A stretch of 32,747 nt of DNA, from contig JASEGC010000004.1 in NCBI GenBank assembly GCA_030018415.1, positions 74,470-107,216 on the forward strand, read 5' to 3'. A program made the position numbers and the translations under genes. Below, one piece after another: positions 1 to 6,364 of this stretch. Under the pieces are notes generated by a model. The model searched no databases. It was not told where the DNA came from and saw nothing but the letters and a program-made list of their open reading frames with translations. The DNA comes from Candidatus Aenigmatarchaeota archaeon. Lineage in GTDB: Archaea > Aenigmatarchaeota > Aenigmatarchaeia > CG10238-14. How positions within the stretch are numbered: the first letter of the stretch is position 1; each line of letters starts with the position of its first letter.

Positions 1-59
1 AAGTTCATTCGTTTTTACGAAAGAATTTTAAGTTGACGTTGATAATATTTTAAGGTTAT

Positions 60-992
60 ATGAGCAAAAGGATCCTGATATTAGGTGGTGCTGGATTTAT
101 AGGCAGTCATCTAGTTGATAATTTATCAAAAAATGGAAATGAAGTTAAAGTGATTGATAACTTTTCCACAGGTAAGATAGAAAACTTGTCTCAAACAAAG
201 AACAAAGTGAAGATAACAAAAGGTGATTTGAGGTTTCTGGATTTCGTCTTAAAGAATGTAAAGGATGTTGATTTAGTCTTCCATCTAGTAGCCAATTACT
301 CCGTTAAACTATCTTCCGAGGATCCAATTTTTGATTTTAATTCCAATGCTCTTACGACTTTAAACGTCTTGGAAGCAATGAGGAAGAATGATATCCCTAT
401 AATAATCTTTACTTCATCTTCTACTGTTTATGGAGAATCAGACAAATTTCCTATACCAGAAAATACTAAACTTAAACCAATCAGCAACTATGGTGCATCT
501 AAAGTTTCAGCTGAAATGTACATCCATTCTTTCTCACAACTTTATGGTATAAAAGGCTTGATATTGAGATACGCAAACATAATAGGACCAAGATCTGAGC
601 ATGGCATAATTCCAGATTTTGTCAAGAAACTTAAAGAACATAGAAAAAGATTGTTGATTCTTGGCGATGGTAAACAGAAGAAATCCTACCTTTACGTGTC
701 AGATTGTATCGATGCTAGTTTACTTGCTCTCGAGCACTTCAACAAAAGTTTTGATGTTTTTAATGTTGGATCAGAGGAATGGATAACCGTGGATGAGATA
801 GCAAAAATAGTTTGTGAAGAAATGGGGTTAACTAATGTTAAATTCGAATATACTGGAGGAGATAGAGGTTGGCTAGGTGATGTTTCAAAGTTTCTCTTGG
901 ACATAAAGAAGTTGAAGAGACTTGGATGGGAACCAAAATACACAATAGAAGAAAGCATAAGAAAAACTGTAGAATGGTTAAAAAATCATTGA
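60..992 (+). CDS. NAD-dependent epimerase/dehydratase (UDP-glucose 4-epimerase-like)
   Basis: This is an extended short-chain dehydrogenase/reductase acting on nucleotide sugars in the cytosol. Visible features are the N-terminal Rossmann motif GGAGFIGSH (residues 9-17), an acidic end of beta-2 (VIDNFSTG) for NAD, the catalytic serine region SSSTVYGES (119-127), and the YxxxK pair Y144/K148 in YGASK. At 310 residues it has normal family length. The closest family is GalE or UDP-N-acetylglucosamine 4-epimerase. The substrate cannot be told from sequence, and a 4,6-dehydratase is less likely because the chain is short. The ATG follows AAGG by a few bases. The 3' end overlaps the convergent trpS by 7 bases. 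No sugar-pathway neighbour lies next to it, though glmS and a phosphohexomutase are in the same window. Confidence 0.9.
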   Translation: MSKRILILGGAGFIGSHLVDNLSKNGNEVKVIDNFSTGKIENLSQTKNKVKITKGDLRFLDFVLKNVKDVDLVFHLVANYSVKLSSEDPIFDFNSNALTTLNVLEAMRKNDIPIIIFTSSSTVYGESDKFPIPENTKLKPISNYGASKVSAEMYIHSFSQLYGIKGLILRYANIIGPRSEHGIIPDFVKKLKEHRKRLLILGDGKQKKSYLYVSDCIDASLLALEHFNKSFDVFNVGSEEWITVDEIAKIVCEEMGLTNVKFEYTGGDRGWLGDVSKFLLDIKKLKRLGWEPKYTIEESIRKTVEWLKNH

Positions 993-2083
993 ATGAATTT
1001 CAAATTAGGTACAATTTTCTTTGCCTTCTCAAATTTCCTCTCAAAATCTTTCATGAATTCAGTCAATTTTTCGCATGTTATATCCTTGATCTCACCAGTG
1101 GTCATTTTTCCAGCTTTATACTCATCATAAATCCTTTTCAACTCTTTATCGTCTTCGATAAAATGTTGTGCTAACAGCTGAAAACACATGTCTTTTTCTG
1201 GTATTGCTCCATACTTCCTATGATCAGCCAAAGTCTTTCTCGCTCCTGATAAAGCTCTTCTGATCTTTTTACAAGCTTCATTGATATCATCTGGAATTGT
1301 GATGCATGACTGTGGTTTTGATTTACTCATCTTCAAATCTCCGTCCAGAGAAGGAGTAAATTTATTGTAAAGACCAGAAGGTGGAATAAAATTGAAAGTG
1401 GATTTAGTCCTATTAACGATGTCTCTACTTAATAGTATGTGGACAGATTGGTCTGGACCCACAGGAATAACGCCTGGCATTCTAACCTCGAGTTGTGGGA
1501 ACAGAATATCTCCAGCTTGAAGAATAGAGGACATCATTCTCGCAGGTTCTGTGTTACCGTAGATGGCTCTGTATTCGTTGAGTGTTACTTTATTGGAAAA
1601 GATAAACGCGAGGTTCTTTACTTTCTCGTTGGTTGATTGGAAATAGAAAACAGTTTTTTTTGGGTCTAAACCTAATGCTATATAAGCAGGGATATGAAAA
1701 TCTAAAGCTCTCTGTCTACTCTCCTCCAAAGAAACTTCTCTCGTTGCTGCAGCTTCTAAATCTGCGACAAGAACAAAAGTTTTTGCTCCATGCTCCTGGA
1801 AGAACCTCATGTTTTCTATGACTAATTTTGTGCCAAGATGAATCTGTTCAAGAGTTGGCATTATTCCTGTTAAGGCATAGAATTCTTTTTTCTGTATGAT
1901 TGCATCCACGACTCTACCGAAATCTGTGTGCGCAAAAACGACCTTTCTTCTCATCAGTTTATTTGGTTCTGGTATTTTGGATAGCAATTCGTCTGTGAAA
2001 GGCTCTATACCAAACTGACCGATGAGTTCATCATAATCTTTTACTGAAAAATATCCCCAAGGATCGATCGATATTTTTGCCAT
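986..2083 (-). CDS. trpS: Tryptophanyl-tRNA synthetase
   Basis: This class I aminoacyl-tRNA synthetase charges tRNA-Trp. It has the archaeal/eukaryotic TrpRS N-terminal signature (DPWG, then FGIEPF, then RRKVVFAHTDF), the ATP-binding region TGIMPTLEQIHLGT (about residues 72-85) and a KMSKS loop at about 251-255. The first ATP motif reads HLGT rather than HIGH, so the last position is Thr. I chose the ATG at 2083 because GGTGA (2093-2089) lies five bases upstream. An in-frame ATG at 2095 would add four residues and itself overlaps that ribosome binding site. It is the last gene of a hypothetical-HTH-trpS cluster, with only 16 bases after the HTH stop. The 3' end overlaps the convergent epimerase gene by 7 bases. 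Confidence 0.93.
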   Translation of the reverse strand: MAKISIDPWGYFSVKDYDELIGQFGIEPFTDELLSKIPEPNKLMRRKVVFAHTDFGRVVDAIIQKKEFYALTGIMPTLEQIHLGTKLVIENMRFFQEHGAKTFVLVADLEAAATREVSLEESRQRALDFHIPAYIALGLDPKKTVFYFQSTNEKVKNLAFIFSNKVTLNEYRAIYGNTEPARMMSSILQAGDILFPQLEVRMPGVIPVGPDQSVHILLSRDIVNRTKSTFNFIPPSGLYNKFTPSLDGDLKMSKSKPQSCITIPDDINEACKKIRRALSGARKTLADHRKYGAIPEKDMCFQLLAQHFIEDDKELKRIYDEYKAGKMTTGEIKDITCEKLTEFMKDFERKFEKAKKIVPNLKFIQ

Positions 2084-2099
2084 GCTATTCACCATTTTA

Positions 2100-2441
2100 T
2101 TACATTTCTAGTTGAATTAACTTTCTCGCTTCCTGTATAGTATTTACTAAATTAACGATTAAGTGTTTAACTTCTTTCCCGTATTCGGTTATTTCATAAT
2201 AAATCTTCGTCTCCTTTCCAACTTCTGCCGTTACATTCTTTTTTACAAGACCATATTGCTCAGCTTCTCTCAGTCTATGAGCGAGTGTTGCGGGTGTTCT
2301 GTATGTATTCTCATACATTTCAGAGAATCTCAAAGGCCCTTTCTCTTGTAGTATTTGGAGCAGATTTAACCCACCAATTCTTACTACTCCAGATCTGTAC
2401 AAGCACTCTAAATCCAACGGAAGTTTTCGAGGCATGTTCAC
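2100..2441 (-). CDS. Winged-helix transcriptional regulator, HxlR-like
   Basis: This is a small cytosolic DNA-binding protein of up to 113 residues. The core fits a winged helix of the HxlR/PadR kind: a first helix (GGLNLLQILQEKGPLRF), a helix-turn-helix (FSEMYENTYRTPATLAHRL), a wing rich in charged residues (EVGKETKIYYEITEYG) and a C-terminal dimerisation helix. The start is either the GTG at 2441 or the ATG at 2435; neither has a strong ribosome binding site. The upstream gene stops at 2443, so translation is probably coupled. Its place directly before trpS invites the guess that it senses tryptophan or regulates its own operon, but no operator is evident and this is inference only. Confidence 0.75.
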   Translation of the reverse strand: MNMPRKLPLDLECLYRSGVVRIGGLNLLQILQEKGPLRFSEMYENTYRTPATLAHRLREAEQYGLVKKNVTAEVGKETKIYYEITEYGKEVKHLIVNLVNTIQEARKLIQLEM

Positions 2442-2442
2442 A

Positions 2443-2673
2443 TCAATCTTGTTCTTTTATTTTTTCGGGAGAGTATCTGGCGCATTCTCGAACTTTAGGA
2501 CATTGGTAATAAAGAAAAGAATAATCTGCTCCAGTTGTAAAAGTTCCTAAACCTAATCCACATTGTAATTCGAGAAAACCTAGTCCCACCTGTCCATACC
2601 CAGCGACAACTTTCAGATGTCTACATCTCTTCTCACCCGCTTCACGAATACCTTTCGTTAAGGCATCGAGCAC
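2443..2673 (-). CDS. Small cysteine-containing protein of unknown function, possibly frameshifted at its start
   Basis: I do not recognise the family. From a GTG at 2673 it encodes 76 residues with a basic N-terminus, a glycine-rich middle (VAGYGQVGLGF) and four cysteines including a C-terminal CPKVREC pair that could bind metal. The frame stays open upstream of the GTG and its translation still looks like a helix. A good ATG at 2731, preceded by GGAGTGAT, lies in another frame that would join this one by a one-base shift in the run T5A5 (2697-2706). Two readings are possible. Either a longer protein of about 95 residues carries an indel, or TTTTTAAAAA is the TATA box of a leaderless GTG start. 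The next gene (HTH) begins within two bases of the stop. Confidence 0.5.
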   Translation of the reverse strand: MLDALTKGIREAGEKRCRHLKVVAGYGQVGLGFLELQCGLGLGTFTTGADYSFLYYQCPKVRECARYSPEKIKEQD

Positions 2674-2864
2674 ATGATCGTAAATATGATATAGTCTTTT
2701 TAAAAATCCTCCAAATTAATTCACCTTTCATTTTCAATCACTCCTTCTCTTTAATCCTAATATATACCTTCCGTTAGTTGTTTGAACTATATTTTTCAGA
2801 AGGTAATACCTCAACACCCCAAGAAGAAAGTGCTGGGCATAGGAACGCCAGATAATATTTGAGT
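2674..2864. other. Gap with small overlapping reading frames, no confident gene
   Basis: On the minus strand this stretch holds two short frames. One would start at an ATG inside the 3' end of the winged-helix gene, eight bases after GGTGA, and give 38 residues. The other lacks a clear start, ends with the residues GRYILGLKRRSD, and its TGA (2736-2734) is two bases before the ATG at 2731. Both read like protein but neither is complete. Together with the frame break at 2697-2706 they may be remnants of one or two small genes. Confidence 0.3.
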
Positions 2865-3185
2865 TTAATTGCCTCTTTTCTTTTGTCCATTATCTAAATC
2901 ACCTGCTAAGACTTCAAAAAAAGTTTTTCCCAAGTCAGTAAAAACTAATGATTTTCCTTTACAATTCTGATCTCCAAACTCTATCAGGTTAAATTTTTTT
3001 AATCTTTGGAGAATGTATTTTGTCGTACTTTCTGGATAATTTTCTTCAACGATTTTCCTCACAGCAGCAGAAAATGTAAATCCTTGCAATTCATATAAAT
3101 TCAAGAACAATTCTTTTTCTCTCGTTTTGAGTGATCGCTCTAAGAAAATCTTAAGCTCTCTTTTACTTATGCCAAACGCGATCAC
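2865..3185 (-). CDS. Winged-helix DNA-binding protein
   Basis: This 106-residue cytosolic protein has a winged-helix pattern. A long N-terminal helix leads into FTFSAAVRKIVEENYPESTTKYILQ-type helices, with a recognition helix around residues 50-65, and then a two-strand wing (LIEFGDQ, KSLVFTDLGK) and a C-terminal helix. It resembles archaeal MarR/ArsR-like regulators but I cannot place it in a named family. The GTG at 3185 is used because a TGA closes the frame directly upstream. An AT-rich box lies about 40 bases before it. It diverges from the HExxH-protein gene across a gap of about 110 bases that probably holds both promoters. Confidence 0.65.
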   Translation of the reverse strand: MIAFGISKRELKIFLERSLKTREKELFLNLYELQGFTFSAAVRKIVEENYPESTTKYILQRLKKFNLIEFGDQNCKGKSLVFTDLGKTFFEVLAGDLDNGQKKRGN

Positions 3186-3263
3186 TTCTCATTTCAGTCA
3201 CTCATTAATATGATTAGTCAATATTAAATACCTTTTGGACAAAAAAATTGACCATCTGTTAAC

Positions 3264-3271
3264 AAATATAT
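3264..3271 (+). promoter_or_regulatory. TATA box of the HExxH-protein/S6e/aIF2 gamma run
   Basis: AAATATAT lies 25 bases before the ATG at 3296, the spacing expected if transcription starts at or next to the start codon. No ribosome binding site precedes the ATG, which fits leaderless translation. Confidence 0.5.
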
Positions 3272-3295
3272 GCACATAACATAATAATTTCTTTG

Positions 3296-4237
3296 ATGAG
3301 ACTAAAACTAGAAAAACGTATAGAACTAAAAGGAAAAGAGGCTAGTTTAACAGCTAAGGCTATATCAGATGTTATCAAAGAATTTACTATGAGAGCCCAA
3401 GTGAAAAAACTGAAGAAACTAAGGATTTTCGTCACGACAAATCCTGTTGAAACCTGTAGAAAAATCGTCATTTCTAAGATTAGGTTGAATAGGCACGGTG
3501 AGATGAGAGAATGGATATGTGAGAATGCGCCTAGTTTTTCATACTGGGAAGAAGGGCAAATACCGACGATAATGTTGGATGCCAACGAAAGAATATTCAA
3601 ACAAAGAAATTATTCTGCGATCAAAGGATTGTTTGCGCATGAATTAATGCATCTGATGAATAAACTCGATGGAATAGAAGGCCAATTGGAAATCGAGACA
3701 GAAAAGGCAGCAAGATATATATTTTTCCTTCTGTCACGACATAAGGATATCAAACCGTTTACAAGGGATGGGTTGCTGAGTTCACTGATGAGAATAACGA
3801 CTTCAGTCTTGTTACTTATAAAAGATATCCTAGCTAACACCAGAGCTATGAGCTTTGGGTTTGATGATGAGTTATACGAACATTACAGGGTTTCTCTCGC
3901 TGACGTTAAAAAAGAGATTAAGTTTACTGAAAGAGGAATATTGAAAGTTTTAAAACAAAATAGAAAGCATGCCTTGGATGATGCTTTTTTAGCCTATTTA
4001 GGCCTTAATGCATGTTGGATAACTTTCAAGATGTTCCATAATATTTGGTACAAAGACCTTCAAAATTTAACCAAGATAGAAGCACCAACCATAATCAAGA
4101 AAAATTGCGATCTCATCTTAAAGGAGATGTTGAAATTGAGATCAGCTAGCGATGAAAAACAAATAGCAAAAGTTATAAGATTAACCCAACAAAACTATTA
4201 CAAAGTCGTTCGGTATTTTTGTGAGAAGTTAAGGTGA
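3296..4237 (+). CDS. Predicted HExxH metalloprotease-like protein of unknown role
   Basis: This 313-residue protein has no signal peptide or membrane segment. Near residue 115 it carries HELMH within GLFAHELMHLMNKL, the zinc-binding and catalytic signature of gluzincin-type metallopeptidases. Glutamates follow (EGQLEIETEKA, about 15 residues on) and could supply the third ligand. The rest is mostly helical and basic. I cannot assign a named peptidase family; archaeal proteins of unknown function with a lone HExxH are the nearest match. The ATG at 3296 is preferred to the TTG just before it. Its TGA overlaps the ribosome binding site of rps6e, so it probably heads a translation-gene operon. 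A role in ribosome-associated processing is conceivable but not shown. Confidence 0.75.
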   Translation: MRLKLEKRIELKGKEASLTAKAISDVIKEFTMRAQVKKLKKLRIFVTTNPVETCRKIVISKIRLNRHGEMREWICENAPSFSYWEEGQIPTIMLDANERIFKQRNYSAIKGLFAHELMHLMNKLDGIEGQLEIETEKAARYIFFLLSRHKDIKPFTRDGLLSSLMRITTSVLLLIKDILANTRAMSFGFDDELYEHYRVSLADVKKEIKFTERGILKVLKQNRKHALDDAFLAYLGLNACWITFKMFHNIWYKDLQNLTKIEAPTIIKKNCDLILKEMLKLRSASDEKQIAKVIRLTQQNYYKVVRYFCEKLR

Positions 4238-4241
4238 TGCA

Positions 4242-4751
4242 ATGCCCAAATTTCAGTTCATCGTCTCAAACCCCACGATTAGAAAAGCTTACAAGGTCGA
4301 AGTAGATCAAACAAAAGCGACTGGAATAATCGGAAAAGTTATAGGCGAAAAATTTAACGGTGATATACTAGGTTTGCCTGGTTATGAGTTGCAGATAACT
4401 GGTGGGACTGACAAGGACGGCTTTCCGATGCATCCTCAAGTCCGTGGTTCAGGAAGAAAGAGTGTTGTTCTCTCTCATCCACCCTGCTTTCATCCGAGAT
4501 TAAAAGGTCAGAGGAAGAGAAAAATGGTGAGAGGAAACACTGTATCAGCAGATATAGTTCAGATCAACTGTAAGATCGTTAAGGCTGGAGTCAAACCGAT
4601 TGAACAATTGTTTGGAAAAGAGGAGAAGAAAGAAGAGGCCAAGCCTGAAGAAAAAGTTGAGGAAAAACCGAAGGAAGAAAAGAAAACAGAGGAAAAACCA
4701 AAAGAAGTTAAAACAAAAAAGGAGGGTGAGGAAGTTCAAAAAAAATCCTAA
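4242..4751 (+). CDS. rps6e: Small-subunit ribosomal protein S6e with a Lys/Glu-rich tail
   Basis: This ribosomal protein belongs to the 30S subunit. The family signature GGTDKDGFPMHPQV (about residues 53-66), the RGSGRKSVVLS segment and the basic GQRKRKMVRGNT stretch are present. The S6e fold ends near residue 128. About 40 further residues form a low-complexity tail of Lys, Glu and Pro, which is longer than usual for archaea. A similar tail ends S24e in this window. The ATG is set by GGTGA, which overlaps the stop of the preceding gene. The next gene, aIF2 gamma, starts inside the end of this one (GTG at 4726). The S6e-aIF2 gamma order is a common archaeal arrangement. Confidence 0.96.
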   Translation: MPKFQFIVSNPTIRKAYKVEVDQTKATGIIGKVIGEKFNGDILGLPGYELQITGGTDKDGFPMHPQVRGSGRKSVVLSHPPCFHPRLKGQRKRKMVRGNTVSADIVQINCKIVKAGVKPIEQLFGKEEKKEEAKPEEKVEEKPKEEKKTEEKPKEVKTKKEGEEVQKKS

Positions 4752-5985
4752 ACTAATTCCAGAAGTTAATATCGGCATGGTCGGACATTGATTGTCATGC
4801 GTGACATCAACCGAAAACGTAGATCATGGCAAATCAACTTTAGTAGAAGCTTTGACTGGCAAGTGGCCTGCTGTCCATTCTGAAGAATTGAAACGTGGTA
4901 TCACGATTCGTTTAGGTTATGCCGATGCTACATTCTACAAGTGTCCTAGTTGTGGGACCTACTTAACATTCAAAAAATGTCCTAGATGTTTCGCCGATAC
5001 TAAAATCCTCAGGACAGTATCTTTTGTTGATGCTCCTGGACATGAGAGTTTAATGGCGACTGTTCTGACAGGCTCGGCATTGATGGATGGTGCAATCCTA
5101 GTCATAGCTGCTGATGAGAAATGTCCGTTACCTCAAACGAGAGAACACCTGACAACTTTGGAAGTAGTTGGTGTAAAGAACATCGTCATAGTCCAGAACA
5201 AGATCGACCTTGTGACAAAGAAAAGAGCGGAAAAAAGTTATCAAGAAATAAAGAAGTTTGTTGAGGGGACTGTAGCAGAATCTTCGCCGATAATCCCAAT
5301 TTCAGCACAGCAAAAAATAAATGTTGAATATCTCATCGAGGCAATAGAGGACTACATTCCAACTCCGAAAAGAGATCCCGAAAAAAATCCTAAGATGTTA
5401 GTGGCAAGAAGTTTCGATATCAACAAACCTGGTTCCACTCCTGACAAACTGGTTGGTGGTGTTATCGGTGGAGCAATAGTCCAGGGTAAATTCAAGGTGG
5501 GAGACAGAATCGAGATGAGACCAGGTATCAGGATTGGGGATAAATGGAAGATAATAACAACAGAAATAGTTTCTATGGAAAAGGCAGGCGAAAAACTAGA
5601 GGAAGCGGAAGCTGGTGGGTTGTTGGGTGTCATGACAAAACTCGATCCTTATTTCGCTAAAGCAGATGGCTTGGTTGGCAACGTCATCGGGTTGCCTGAG
5701 AAACTACCTCCTGTAAGATCGCAATTCAAACTGAGGGTTAAACTCCTTGAAAGGGCAGTCGGCACAGAAGAAATGACAGAAGTTAGAAGCTTGAAACCAC
5801 AAGAAATTCTAATGATAAACATCGGCACAGCAAGGTCTGTCGGTATTGTTAAGAGTGTAAGAGGAAGTGAAGCAGAGATAGAGTTGAAGATACCAGTTTG
5901 TGCCGACAAGGAGGATAGAGTAGTCATCTCAAGGCAAATTCTTGGCAGATGGAGACTCATCGGCTACGGAGAGATAGTAGATTGA
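4726..5985 (+). CDS. eif2g: Translation initiation factor aIF2 subunit gamma, split by a 30-base intron
   Basis: This is the GTPase subunit of aIF2, which brings Met-tRNAi to the ribosome. Exon 1 is 4726-4786 and exon 2 is 4817-5985, together 409 residues, the normal family length. Read straight through, the frame stops at TGA 4789-4791, after the residues EVNIGMVGH. Removing 4787-4816 gives the P-loop GHVDHGKST (residues 20-28). The remaining G motifs follow: RGITIRLG, DAPGH, NKID and a SAQ box. The zinc knuckle has two CxxC pairs, C63/C66 and C75/C78. The OB-like C-terminal domains follow. The start is inferred. The GTG at 4726 gives 15 residues before NIG, as in relatives, and overlaps rps6e by 26 bases. 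A start at the TTG 4792 would lose half of the P-loop and is not credible. The PIN gene follows after one base. Confidence 0.9.
4787..4816 (+). other. Candidate BHB-type mini-intron inside the aIF2 gamma P-loop
   Basis: The transcript can fold as follows. The central helix is UCGG (4781-4784) with CCGA (4811-4814). The 5' bulge is ACA (4785-4787). The inner helix is UUGAU (4788-4792) with AUCAA (4806-4810), then a bulged U, then GUCA (4794-4797) with UGAC (4802-4805), closing a UGCG loop. The 3' bulge is AAA (4815-4817). Cutting after the second base of each bulge, the usual rule of the archaeal splicing endonuclease, removes exactly 30 bases. It joins C with AC to give a His codon, so GGA-CAC-GTA-GAT reads GHVD. 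The outer helix is weak: one C-G pair, or alternatively CAUGG (4776-4780) with UCAUG (4824-4828) leaving a larger 3' bulge. It is therefore a relaxed BHB. Confidence 0.8.
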
Positions 5986-5986
5986 A

Positions 5987-6364
5987 ATGAAGAGGATAAT
6001 CTTAGATACGAATTTCTTGACGATTCCACACCAGTTCAACATTGATATCTTCGAAGAGATTGATAGGATAATGGAAGAGGATTATGAGCTAATGACCTTG
6101 GATAGAGTCGTCAAAGAATTGAAAAGATTGAGCAAATTAAAAGGTAAGGATGCTACAGCTGCTAAGGTTGCTTTGGAACTGATAAAGAAAAAAAACATAA
6201 AGATTATAAACACCGATGAGAAAAAAGTTGACAACGCAATAATTAAACTTGCAGATGAAAATACGATTGTTGCCACAAACGATAGGGTTTTGAGAAGAAA
6301 CATAAAAGATAAAAATCTTAAAGTACTTTATTTGAGGAGTAAAAAACGATTGGAAATGGGATGA
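5987..6364 (+). CDS. PIN-domain ribonuclease (archaeal Fcf1/Utp24- or VapC9-like)
   Basis: This 125-residue stand-alone PIN domain shows the four acidic metal-binding positions: D7 in ILDTNFL, E44 in VVKELKRL, D82 in VDNAI and D99 in ATNDRVLRR. Proteins of this subfamily often lie next to aIF2 gamma in archaea and are related to the rRNA-processing nuclease Fcf1/Utp24, so a role in rRNA maturation is more likely than a toxin role; no antitoxin gene is adjacent. Translation is probably coupled at both ends. It starts one base after the aIF2 gamma stop, and its TGA overlaps the ATG of the pyrophosphatase gene (ATGA). Confidence 0.85.
   Translation: MKRIILDTNFLTIPHQFNIDIFEEIDRIMEEDYELMTLDRVVKELKRLSKLKGKDATAAKVALELIKKKNIKIINTDEKKVDNAIIKLADENTIVATNDRVLRRNIKDKNLKVLYLRSKKRLEMG

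Noticed and set aside
4792-4816. TTG at 4792 as the true start of aIF2 gamma
   Set aside because: It would remove the first half of the P-loop (GMVGH), and the upstream frame encodes exactly that missing part. A spliced gene explains both halves.
4787-4816. Ribosomal bypassing (hopping) instead of splicing at the aIF2 gamma break
   Set aside because: Hopping needs matching take-off and landing codons. No matching pair restores GHVDHGK without losing residues, while the BHB cuts restore it exactly.
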